Assembly: GCA_018398765.1 (NCBI GenBank)
Contig: JAHBMJ010000631.1
Location: forward strand, 77,387 to 110,900
Origin: Chromera velia
Taxonomy: Eukaryota; Sar; Chromeraceae
DNA length: 33,514 nucleotides
Direction of reading: 5' to 3'
Positions within the stretch are counted from its first letter, which is position 1, and each line of letters opens with the position of its first letter. The notes below the pieces were generated by a model, which was not told the origin of the DNA, made no database searches, and worked only from the letters and a program-made list of their open reading frames with translations. Shown in pieces: positions 1 to 11,200 of the stretch. The position numbers and the translations under genes were made by a program.

Positions 1-1376
1 ATTTGGAGTGCGAAAGTTTGGAAAATGGATTCGGAGGATGCGGCGGCAGCTGCGACTGCAACGGAGGAGCGGAAGGAGAAGGGGAAAAAAGAAAGGGAAG
101 AGAAGAAGAAAATGGGTGGTGATGGGGAGCTAGGGAAAAGAGACAGTGGATGATGTTGGAATGGAGAAGCAGGAGAAAGACGCGAAGATGCGTTAGAAAA
201 CGGATACAGAGAGGAAGAGGGGGGCAACTGTCACACAGATATTTCTCCTCCTCTTCTCTTCGTACAGTCTTCCCCCTCCTCTCTTTCCTTTCCGCGCTAT
301 CCTGACACCCCTCCCCCTCAGACCGCTCTCACAGACTCCAACGCACACCACCTCGCCCCTCACCAACCAGTCAATGAAGACAAGCCACGGTCTCTCTCCC
401 ATTGATGCATGACATGATTGCTGCATCACCCATGCATCTCTCTGATCGAATAAAACGGCGTGACGCTGTGGCGGGCCGGGTAGGTCAAGGTGCGAGACCC
501 AGCTTGGCCGAGGGGGGTCATGCAGCTGCTGAGAGGGAGAGCTATGGAGAGAGAGATGCAGCTTGTAGCAGACAATTAAGGGAGGAATGAAGAGTCTGTC
601 GGAGGAGAAGGAAGGGGCGGAAGAAGTTGTTGGGATTGAAGGGGGAGGGGCGGAGAAGAGGCGGCAAAGGCTCACAAGTCGCATCGATGTTGTTGAGTGC
701 TGGAAGTGGGACTGGTGTTGTCCTCTCTCAATTTGCGCTCCCGTTCACTTTCAACACCTTGGCAGCTCTCGAAGACGTGGGTGCGCCAATTTGGGAAGAC
801 CAGTAGATTTCTTTCAGTCACGGGGGGGAGACTTGAAAGTATCGATATCAGAAGAACGGCACACGCATGTGCGCAATCAGAATCAAGAAAGAAAAAAGGA
901 ACGAGAAACTTAAAGAAAGCCTTCGTCAGTCACAGGAAGGTGTGCAATCATGCAGGCAGGTGGGCAGAAAGAAGAAATTCTCTCTCTTTTTGTTCTGCAT
1001 GTGCGGTGCCATCCATGCTCTGTGAAGGTTCGAATGATTCGATAGAAGTCTGTTTTCGTTCTTTGTCGTCGATATCTGGGTTGCGTGTATAAGTTTTCGG
1101 AACGTCAAGGTTTCTGACGTTACCTTGGTGCGTACGCATCAATACACGTCGATGTGTATGTGCGGAGGCGCTCGATCTGGTATGCATGCTCTTGTGGGAA
1201 AGGGGTTTGTTTCGATCAATTCTTATTCTGATAATTTGCTCATGCCTGCCATGGGGTGGATCGAAGGAATGCTTCGTCAACAATGTTGATTGGACAGGTG
1301 GGCTTTGTTGATTGCACACGGGCAAGGACATCGAAGGACATGGATGGGAGAGAGAAGGGATTGGCAGGTCTTTTTC

Positions 1377-1485
1377 TCTTTCTTTCCTTCCTTGTTTCTT
1401 TCTTTCTTTCTTTCTTTCTTTCTTTGTTTCTTTCTCTCTTTCTCTCTTTTGTTCGTTCGTCCTTCCTTTTTTTCTTTTTCTCTCT
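1377..1485. repeat. (TTTC)n / CT-rich microsatellite
   Basis: This is a long run of TTTC units grading into CTCT. It creates spurious Phe/Ser/Leu-rich open frames on the plus strand and Lys/Glu/Arg-rich frames on the minus strand. Confidence 0.9.
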
Positions 1486-1509
1486 TTCGCGCGCCCGCGC
1501 ACTGCGAAG

Positions 1510-1622
1510 GTTGTTCAACCGGTCAGGTTGGATGATCTCTTCTCTTCTTTATTCCCTTTTAAGGGAGGGCTTCGCTGTATATGCGAGTGCATGCATGTTG
1601 TTCAACCGGTAAGGTTGGATGA
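1510..1622 (+). repeat. Pair of 26-bp direct repeats
   Basis: The 26-base unit starting GTTGTTCAACCGGT occurs at 1510-1535 and again at 1597-1622 with a single mismatch (C versus A after CCGGT). The intervening 61 bases are pyrimidine-rich and unrelated to it. The unit contains the near-palindrome GGTTGTTCAACC. The pair could be a target duplication around a lost insertion, or simple duplication. Confidence 0.85.
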
Positions 1623-2268
1623 CGGCGTTGTCCTTTAGGAGGACCACTTCTGCCTCGCACTTGTTCTCTTTCAATTGTCTCTCTGTCTATTTGCCTGTGA
1701 GATTTCATCCTAGAGTTCATCTTTCTATCTCTTCGCCTTCCCCTTTTCTCTCTCTGACGGTTTGTCTGCCTGTCTTTCTGTGAGCTTGCCTTTCGGTGTG
1801 TTGATCGCTGCACCAATGGGAATAATGCGGCGGACTTCTACCCATCAACCCCCATGTACCTCATGTGTACCTGAGCGAGCTCTCTCTCCGAAATTTAAAA
1901 CCGTGTATTTAAGATTGTGGATTTAAATTGTGCCCAATCCTGACAGTGTGTTTAAAACCGTTACACACGGTACCGTCCGTGTGCACTGCTCAATCATGTT
2001 TATATGGTTGTATAACTCTTTAACATATGATGATTAACGCCTGAAAAACATTTATCAAACGCCCTGCCCCATACATATTGTCAGTATGGCATTTAGCTTG
2101 AACCACTCCTTATATAAAACTTTAATTGAATTTCTATAATTTTATTAATTCAATAAGTGATAAGTGCATGACTTATAGTGACTTATTGATGCCCTACTAG
2201 GTGCCTTAGACTATAGACCCTAGAGCAGTGTCTAGCACTGTCTGAGTCACCACTTAAAATGATTCTTC

Positions 2269-2718
2269 TTAGGAGTAACTACGTACCGGTCCTTTTCAGA
2301 AGGCTCTTGGTTACCATCAATTTAGTAACCGAAATTTGGTAACTAGCAGAGGCTGAGAAGACTACCGCTACCATGGTAATCTGGCCGTATCTGGCTGCAA
2401 ATATGTTGGATCAGGATCTAATATATGAGAAATACATCTTTAAAGACTGTGTACAGCGTAAAAAAGATCCTTTTTGGACTTGTTTTGACTTGCACGTACA
2501 GATATTTGTGGATATAAGAGATATTTGCAATACATCTATTTTTGGTACCCAATTTACCCACTAGTTTGTCCAGTTTAAAAGGACGATTACCACTGTTTTA
2601 GCTACTAAAACAATAGTAATCAATGTGACTCTGCATGATTACCATAACTATAAAAATGGTTACCAAGCGGTCTAACGGCCGCCTGGGTAACCAAACTAAG
2701 TTGGTTAATTACTCCTAA
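2269..2718. mobile_element. Possible MITE-like AT-rich element
   Basis: The ends carry a perfect 10-bp inverted repeat, TTAGGAGTAA at 2269-2278 and TTACTCCTAA at 2709-2718. A second inverted pair lies inside: CTTGGTTACCAT near 2306 opposes the reverse complement of ATGGTTACCAAG near 2657, with one mismatch. The block is AT-rich against GC-balanced flanks and codes for nothing recognisable. No clear target-site duplication was seen, so this is weak. Confidence 0.3.
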
Positions 2719-2961
2719 CAACACAGTATAATCTTTCAAATTATCCTTGATAAAATATAATCAGTTATTATTAGATCTTTAACAACAGTCAAAAGCCTAA
2801 AATTATGAGTAAGTATTGTTGAATAATTGTTCTAATTAAGTAAAAACTATGGGAGCTCGATGGCATGCCTCTCTGCGTTTTAACTTTCGGATCCTTTCTT
2901 CTTTGGCTTTTGTTGCAACGTTTACTACTGTAACATAGTACTGTTATCTAGTATGTAATGT

Positions 2962-4022
2962 TTACAAGAGATCGAATAACTTCGGCTCCATCTCTGCAAT
3001 CTCCTGACAAGTAGACAGTCCTCTTCCCCTTGAGATCTGCTCAATCTGAACACAAGTGTTGAAGTTGTCCGGGCAATCCAGCTGCACTCATGGAAAAAAC
3101 GGTCGATATTCACACTCGCCGCATTTTGCTTGGCAGACGCAAAAAAACATTGTACAGATTTTCAACGCGTCGAAGCAATTCAGCGGTACGCAAAAAGAGA
3201 CAAGCAGTCAGGCAGTCTTATGAAGGAGTTCATTTTCGCACTTCTTTGGAAAAACTGAACAGAGTTGCCACGTGAACACCTCGATCAGTTCTGTTCCTAT
3301 CAGCCTGAGAGTGCACTTATGCATATGCAGCGAAGACCTTTTTGTGTGGCACAACGCATGAATGCATATCAGAAAGCAGATGTCCGTTATACATATCTAT
3401 ACATGTATGTATGTGCATGCATGCATTCCGTGTATGAATGTAGATATGAGTATGCGTATGTTTTATATTTGAACGAGAGTTCATGTGCGTCTGTGTGCGA
3501 GTGCGCGCGTGCGTGTGTGTGCAGCAGAGGGCTTACAGGGTTACAACTGCCCCGCTCCATTTCCAGAGCGCCTGCGCCGTGAGTCGGGCGGAGCGCTCCA
3601 TTGAGCTCCCGGATCACTTCCTTGCAAGCATCGCATAGATGGTGCCTTCCGATCTTCAAAGTGGTGGCAAATGAATTCTGGAAGGTGGAGGTCGAACAGT
3701 AGGGGTTTCCGCTTGGCTTCATGAGATTTTGGCAAACGGTCTGGGGGTCTCAGTTCTCGCCCATTTGCTCGTACACCTTAGTCCAGCGCGTGGCGTCGAA
3801 TCGCAATTGATTGTAGACTGTCTGTTCAGGCGTTCCTCCATGCACACCCCCAAAACGGCGGCTGTCTTCGCATATTGACAGGACAGTCGAGGCGCAGTTT
3901 ATGATGGGAAGATCTGTGTGGACATCAGCAAGAAGTGTGTGCTGCTTTGAAGACACAGTCAGGAATAAGCACAGAAGAGAGGCCGTTGTGAGGGAAAGGA
4001 GACGGAGACCGAAGATCGTCAT
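2962..4022 (-). pseudogene. Secreted cysteine-rich protein, two exons, one in-frame TGA
   Basis: Exon 1 runs 4022 to 3537 and exon 2 runs 3081 to 2962 (TAA), giving 202 codons including the stop. The intron begins GTAAGC and ends GTGCAG in phase 0. Residues 1-25 form a classic signal peptide: Arg7 followed by a hydrophobic stretch. The predicted mature part has ten Cys (43, 51, 97, 109, 130, 133, 160, 165, 172, 187), consistent with an extracellular or secretory-pathway, disulfide-bonded protein. Codon 91 (3752-3750) is TGA. The same frame then stays open for 71 codons with four more Cys in pairs and a clean donor, so both halves look like one protein. The family is not recognised. The TGA may be a nonsense mutation, an assembly error or, less likely, selenocysteine. 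No convincing SECIS element was seen by eye. If the TGA is real and terminates, the product is 90 residues. Confidence 0.6.
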
Positions 4023-4818
4023 TGCTCTGGAAAGTCTGCTTCTCTTGTTTCTTCAGCAAGCCCCTACAGAAAGTCTTGTGCGCATCAGACTCAACAAGTA
4101 TGTAGGTTGGACCAATCTGTCGAAGTCGAGCCATGAGGCATTCATTCAGGTCTATATATTAATATATACTGCGTGGACACGCATGCAAACATCATATCGA
4201 AAAAAATGTATATAATTAGTACCCTAAACTATAAAATACGATCTTTGATCAAATTCGCTCGCAGCGCGCGCGCAAAAATATGTGCGCGTGCTACTATACT
4301 ATAATTGTCTTCAAAGTTCGTGCGTGACGGATGGGGCACTCTTGCGAGTGGTCCGGAAAAGTTGCAAAAGCCGAACAAAAAATAATTTAACCGCCCACAT
4401 TGGCCCCACATGCAAGCATATAGACTTTCCGGGACCAGCATTGAATCAGCCTGCATGCCTTACAAATTTCTCTTCCATGCAGCCACGCCCTTATACCTCT
4501 CTTGATGACGCCTGCTGTGGAAGAAAATGTGCGAGAATTAACTTCAAGGTATAGTGCAGTGCTGTGCGATTTGTGGGTGTATCAGAAAGCCTTTTCAAAT
4601 CACCAGCTGCCCTTCCGATCACAACAGTCAGTCAGTCGAACACGTTTTCCTCGTCCAAGTGAGTGGACTTCAGCCAGTCTCCTCTCTAGGTCTCCTCTTT
4701 CCTGTTTCCAGTCCTTTCGAAAACGGAACGAATCTGCCAAGGGCAGTATTGAAGTCAACCCACCAACTTTGCTTTAAAGAGGCACACACAGACACGCGAA
4801 CTCTGCACTTTTTGAAAG
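4023..4818. promoter_or_regulatory. Divergent intergenic region
   Basis: This roughly 800-bp stretch separates the start codons of the minus-strand secreted-protein gene and the plus-strand nitrite reductase, so it probably carries both promoters and 5' UTRs. It holds an AT palindrome around 4153-4170 (TATATTAATATATA core) and an alternating CG block at 4264-4276 followed by AT-rich DNA. No gene is visible. Transcription starts cannot be placed from sequence alone. Confidence 0.45.
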
Positions 4819-7800
4819 ATGGCGCCCCAAAGGAAGAAGATCGTTGTCCTTGGACACGGTCCCGTTGGACACAATTTTCTTGGTAAGTCTTCTTAGTTAG
4901 GTCGCGTTCTTTTGGCTTTCAACTGAAGCTGCACTGCGATTCTGTCTTATCGTGCATGGAGTGCATCGGTGAGTTCAAGAGGGGATTCATCATATGGGGG
5001 GTACGCAGAGAGAAAGGACCGATCGTCTCGGTTTGTTTTTGTCGTGACTTGATGAGCCGTCTCTTTAGTTCAAACAGAGAGCGTTCGTGCAGTGGCAATA
5101 TTCCGGGACTCACAGTATGTGTGCAGATTTTTTTGCCTCAACGACGCTCAAACCAACGACTTGTCTTCCTGAACGTCTTCCTTCTTTGTAGCACGAATGC
5201 AGAGTATACTTTGCTTTTCCTTTCCTTTCCTCCGTTTCTGACATCATTGTCACGTACAAGCACAGCAGAGCCAAGAGGGAAAAAACATTCAAAGCGATGT
5301 GTGTTCATCGATGTGTCTACTAACATAGGTGCCCGTACCTTTCTTCTTCGTCCTTCGTGCAGAGACGATGGTTGAAAAGGGAGGGAACAAACTGTTTGAG
5401 TTGATCGTCTTCTGCGAAGAACTGCGACCAGCGTATGACAGAGTGAAGATGACGACCTTCTTCGAACACAGAGACCCAGACAAGCTGGCTTTGTGCGACA
5501 AAGGCTGGTTTGCTGAGAACGACATCTCCTTGTTCGTTGGAGAGAAAGCGTTCGAGGTCGACAGAGAGAAGAAGATGGTCAACGGCCGTGTGCCCTACGA
5601 CTATTTGGTCTTCGCCACTGGGTCGTTTCCGTTCGTGCCTCCAAGTCAGTCTTTGTATTTATGAACGTCTGTCTGCCTGCATTTACAACTGCATTTAAGT
5701 TTTCTCTGTGCATGTGTGTGTGTGTGTGTGTGTGTGTGTTTGAGAGAGAGAGAGAAGTCCATCGCCGTGCATAACCCCGGGTATCCTCCTTTCCATCTTT
5801 CGCAGTCGGCGCGGACGTCAATGTCTTTCAGTGCGTAGTGCCTGTACGCTTCCATACAGAGCATGCATCCTGTACCACTTCCTTCCCTCCTTCCTCCCTG
5901 CCTTCTGCCTGTCTCTCTGTCTGCAGCTCCCGGCCTGTCCACCCAGACTCCCGGAATCTTCGTGTACCGCACTGTTGAGGACATGCAGGCAATGATCGAG
6001 TTTGCCAACCAGGGTGCAAAGAAGGCGGCAGTCATCGGAGGCGGGCTGTTGGGTCTGGAGGCTGCCAAGGCAGTGGCCGACCTCGGTTGCGAGACCCACG
6101 TCCTTGAGATGGCGCCCTTCCTGATGCCCACCCAACTGGACAGCCAGGGGGGGCTGATGCTTACCGAAGTCATCAGAGGTTCGTCCGTCAGAAGACAGAC
6201 AGCTAGGCAGACACAGGCAGGTAGGTAGGCACAGGCAGGGAGACAGACAGGCAGACACAGGAAGGAACAAAAATTCAGGTGGGGACCCCCACACACCCAC
6301 CAGTCAGATGCCTTCCAAACCCTCGCTCTTCGCCCCCCCCAGACTTTCACCCTCACAGAGGAGATAAATAACTTTCTAAACACATGCATGATGCCTCTGT
6401 GCCTCTCTGCGTGCGTGCAGGTATGGGAATCCACGTCCATCTGGGAACCCGCATCAAGCAGATAGTCACGGGAGAAGACGGAAAGTGCAAAGGTGTGGAG
6501 ATGAGTGAGGGCGGTGCTGCCGACGCGGAGCCGTTTCTGATGGACCTGGACATGATCGTTGTGTCTTGCGGTGTCAGACCGAGGGACGAACTCGCAAAGC
6601 AGATGGGCCTCGAGGTCGGTCACTCACGCACTTAGTGGTTTTGTTTAACTTCGTTTTGTATTCGTATTGAGATTGTTGGATGAAATGCATCCACACATCA
6701 TCATGGGGCTGCACGGCTGTCGCGGGTGCATTTGGGTATGTATGTGGGTCACACGGTCTTGAAGAGTCGGAAGGAAGGAAGAACGCGGCGGATGAATCTG
6801 CAGAAAGTCGACTCGGTGCATGGGTATGAAGCCACGCGGAAGAAGGCTTGGATTTCACTGTCTTCGCCAAATGCCTCTGGCTGCGTTTGTGCTCCACCCA
6901 GGGAAGGATACGACTGCTTACCTGAGGGGGTACATGACTGAGCTGCTGACCTGAATCGATCATTCATGTCGTTGATTGTCTGCATGCATGCAGGTCGGCC
7001 CCCGTGGAGGCGTGAAGGTGGACGGGAAGCTGCGGTCTTCCGATTCCTCCGTCTTCGCTGTGGGAGAAGTGGCGTCGTACAACGGGATGTGCTACGGGCT
7101 CTGGGCGCCTGGAGTGCAGCAGGTCTGTCAGTCAGTGAGTTTTGTGGATGTGAAGAAAACACGTTGTTGTTCTGTGTCGATGAAGAAGCATGTAGGTACA
7201 CAGACAAGCGATTGAAGAAGCGAGGAAAGAAATAAGGAAGCAGAAAAGGAATACAGTAAGAAAGGAAGCAAGCAGTGGAGAAACGGCCGATTTATGGGGT
7301 CTCTTGACAGGACGTGCTTCTCTTGCTTTTGTTGCGTTGGCCGGTGCCCTCTTTGCCCTTTTGTCTCGCGCATGTAAACAGAAGGATGGGTGGATGGATG
7401 GAGGGATGGGTGGATGGGTACACTCACTCACTCATTCACTGTCATGGACCCACCTCGCCTCTTCCCCTCTCACACCGCCCATGCGTGCACATCAACCCCC
7501 ACCTTCCTTCCTTCCTTCCTTCCTTCCTTCCTTGTTGACTCTCCCCTTTCCTTCCGTTGCTTCCTTGCTTGTGTGATGACTCGTTCCACCAAGCTTGCAG
7601 GCCGGTGTGCTTGTGGAGAACCTGATCCTCTCCGAGACTGAGGGCGTGTCTCTAGACGATGCGGCCATGAAGGAGTACTCGGGTTCCGATCTGTCCACAA
7701 AACTCAAACTGCTGGGAACTGACGTGGCATCCCTCGGAGCAAGCTCGGCGTTCTGGTTCAAGAAACAGTGGGACGATAAGTCGATGCGCAAACTGGTCAG

Positions 7801-8236
7801 TCGTCAGTCATCAGTCAGTTCAGTGTGTCAGACTGATTGAGAGGGCTGTCTGTCGGTTTTGGCTAATCAGCCTCTTGGTTGATTGATTTGTGTATGACTG
7901 GGCGGCTGTTTCTCTTGTTTACTTTTCCATCTGCCTGCCCGCCTCGCTGCCCTTCTTTCTTTCTTTTTGTTTTTCATTCTCTCCGTCTCTCTCTGCCTCA
8001 CGGCGTGACTCCCTCTCCGTTTTCTTCCGCCTGCCTCTCCTATTCTTTCCCAGACTATCTTCTTTTGTCTGGCGGACCGACTGCCTTCTGCTTTTCTCAT
8101 TTTGAACAGAACATCCTGTTGTGTTCTTTCTGCCTTTGTGTATGCATGCATGCAGGTCCATCACGACGAATGGGCAGGTGTCTACAAGAAGCTGGTGTTC
8201 GACGGAGCAGGGAAGAAACTGATGGGGGCTCTTCTG

Positions 8237-8270
<34 letters not shown>

Positions 8271-11200
8271 TTTTCCCTTGTATTCGCTCTTGAGCTTCTC
8301 CCGCTCTCTCTCCGTCTTGCTGTGTTTCTCTTCTCTTTTGCTTTTGATTCTGTGTCAACAGATCTTTCCGTCGGTCAATCTGTTGTGGCCTTTCTCCTCC
8401 TCCCTCCTGTGTGCGTTCGTTCGTTTCAATTCAGCTCTCTTTTTTCTGTCTCCACCTCTGACAGCCCCCAAATGAACAGGAAAAATGAGGAAAAAAAAGT
8501 GACGGGGTAGAGAAGTGCGAAAAGTGTCCCCAGTGTTTGTTGAGTGGTTCCGTCTGCCGTGCCCTTCACATACGCGCCTTTATTCAGGTGGGTGACGCTT
8601 CCTCTTTCGGGAAGCTTCTGGGACTTGCCCACAGAGGGGACCTGAAGGATAACACCCCCTCAGACCTCCTCGCTCTCGGCATGGGAGGGGGGAAGGCAGG
8701 GGCCGCGGGGGGGGATGACGCGATTGATGACGACGAACTGGTCTGCTCCTGCAATGGCGTCTCTGCGGGATGCCTCAGACAGGCCGTCGCTGATGGTCGG
8801 TTCTGTCCTTCCTCCTTTCTTCTTTGTTCCTTGTTTCCTTGTTTGTTTGCTTTCTTTCTGTCTGCCTTTTTTCTTTCTTTCTGTCTGCCTTTTTTCTTTC
8901 TTTCACTCATACATTCACTCACCTTGTTCTTCTGGTAACGAACTGAAGTTTTCGTCTCTTTCGGGTGGCTTCTGACTCGATCGATGGTGGAACTGAAGCT
9001 TTGTTTCCCCTCTGATTTCCTTCCTGACTCTCTCTATTTTCTTCCTTGTCGCTTCTTCCTTGCATCAATCAATCAACATGTTGGAAGGAATTCACAGATC
9101 CAATCGGGAGGGTGGGCCTTCCCCACCCATCCTCTTCCTCCATGTGTCTGGTGAACGTCTGACGGTCGTTCTGTAGTGGCTAGGACATGGTGACCACGGG
9201 GGCATGAAGGCACACCTGGCTGCTTCGTTTTGTTTTGTTTTGTTTGACTGAATGCTCTCCTTCTCTGTCGGTCGACTTTTCCCCCCACAGGAGGCGGAAA
9301 ATCCAGCAGTAGGTATCTGGTCCTCCTCTTTGTGACTGGTCTCTCTTCTCTACAATCATGCATACATGCATCAATGCAGGGCTTCACGACCTTGAGGACA
9401 TAAAGAAAGCCACAAAGTGCGGCACCGGCTGCGGTGGGTGCATCGCCACAGGCCCGGTGAAATCGATCATCAAGAAGAAGCTGAAGGAACTGGGCATCGA
9501 AAAGAAGGACGCGATCTGCGGGTGCATCCCCTTCGCACGAAAGGAGTTGTTCGACATTATCAAGGTCAAAGAGCTGATGTCCTACGAGGCCGTGATTGAG
9601 GCGTGCTCCGAGAACGTACCCGGAAAGAGGGGGTGTGAGGTCTGCAAGCCAGCTGTGGGATCCATCTTGGCCTCTCTCTGGAACGACCACGTGCTCGCAA
9701 AGGACAGAGCTGTCATCCAGGACACGAATGACAGGTGGGTGGTAGGTGTGTGATGACCGAACTGGGTCAGACGGGGAGGACCTCGGATGCATGATGAAGG
9801 CTCACGACGTTCGTGTTTCTTCAGTACGACCGTGCTTCCCTTCCCTTCGCCCCCTCCTTCATGACTGCGTGCTCAGAGAGCACAAGAAAAGGAGAGACGG
9901 GGCAGAGAGAAGGAAAAATCAAGGCACCTGCCCCTTGTGCTCAAGTGTAAGAACGTCCAGGAGTGTGTGCGTGTGTTCAAGTGTGTGTGCCCCTGCCTGA
10001 CTTCCTGCAGGTTCCTCGCGAACATCCAACGCAACGGCACATACAGTGTCATTCCCCGCATTGCCGGAGGAGAGGTCACTCCTGAGATGCTCGGCGTGAT
10101 CGCAGACGTTGGGAAGAAGTACGGTCTGTACACGAAGATCACAGGAGGACAGAGAATCGACTTGTTCGGGGCACAGAGAAAGGACCTGCCTGCAATCTGG
10201 AAGATCCTCGTCGACGCCGGGTTCGAGTCTGGTCATGCGTATGCGAAAGCTCTCCGTACTGTGAAGAGTTGCGTCGGGTCGACTTGGTGCCGCTTTGGCA
10301 TGCAGGTCGGTTGGTCTGTCGGTGCGTCTAGTCACTCTGCACACAGGGTCTCTGTCTGTCTATGAGACTTTCTCAGACTTTCTTTCTCTCTTGATCTCTC
10401 GCCTAACTTTTATACGACACACCCATCGAGCTTTCGTTCGGAGTGTTTGGTGTTCGTTCCCCCTTTTTTTGCCATTCACTGCTTCCTGAATCACCGACCG
10501 CTTCGTGCGAGTCAGAAGTACTCTCTGTGTGTGTGTGTGTGTGTGTGTATGTACATACATGTGTGTTCAAAGAAAACTTTCCCTGATACTGAAATGGGTT
10601 CCTTTGGTCTGTTCGAAAGTTGTTGGATTTTTCTTTCTGCGAATTGACTTGCAGGATTCCGTCACTTTCGCCGTACGTCTGGAGAACCGGTACAAGGGTC
10701 TCCGTTCCCCCCACAAGCTCAAGTCTGGAGTCTCCGGGTGTGTGCGAGAGTGCGCAGAGGCACAGGGGAAGGATTTCGGAGTTGTTGCCACAGAGAAGGG
10801 ATGGAACCTTTATGTGGCAGGCAATGGAGGCGCCAAGCCCGCACACGCACAGCTGTTGGCTTCCGACGTCGACGACGAGACTTGTGTCAAGCTCATCGAT
10901 CGGTCGGTCAGCCAACGGTCGCACGAGAAAGGAGAGAGACCACCGGAATGAATGAGTGAATGAATGAATGAATGCAGTGAGTGCGGCTGCACGGGATGGC
11001 AAAGGAGGACGCTCAGACACCCAAACAGCATTCATCTTGACCTTCCCGCTTTCATCCTTCCTGCATGCTTGTTGGCTTAATTATCTCCACATGCAGACGA
11101 GTCCTCAACGAGTGAGTGAGTGAACCGACTGCTGCTGTTTTTTTAACTTACTCGCGTCAAGGGTGGCATAAATGAGTGTGCTGAAGGTATGCATGACTGG

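Larger units (their letters stand above)
1..2260. other. Gene-poor low-complexity region
   Basis: No gene is recognised here. The open frames found are short and mostly read through purine- or pyrimidine-rich tracts. The first 153 bases hold an alanine- and lysine/glutamate-rich frame open from the window edge to TGA at 151-153, which could be the tail of a gene to the left but has no supporting feature. From about 1870 the base composition turns AT-rich. Confidence 0.5.

Noticed and set aside
1..153. Open frame from the window edge rich in Ala, Lys and Glu ending at TGA 151-153
   Set aside because: Low-complexity purine-rich sequence with no domain, and its upstream part is outside the window. 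It cannot be separated from chance.
3717..3777. A 36-base GTGTAC...CCCAG segment that would remove the in-frame TGA as a tiny intron
   Set aside because: It keeps frame, but is far shorter than the other introns modelled here (87 bases or more, most above 240).
8237..8269. Tandem GTCT array considered as a CRISPR-like or satellite repeat
   Set aside because: Units are 4 bp with no spacers; it is an intronic microsatellite at a splice donor.
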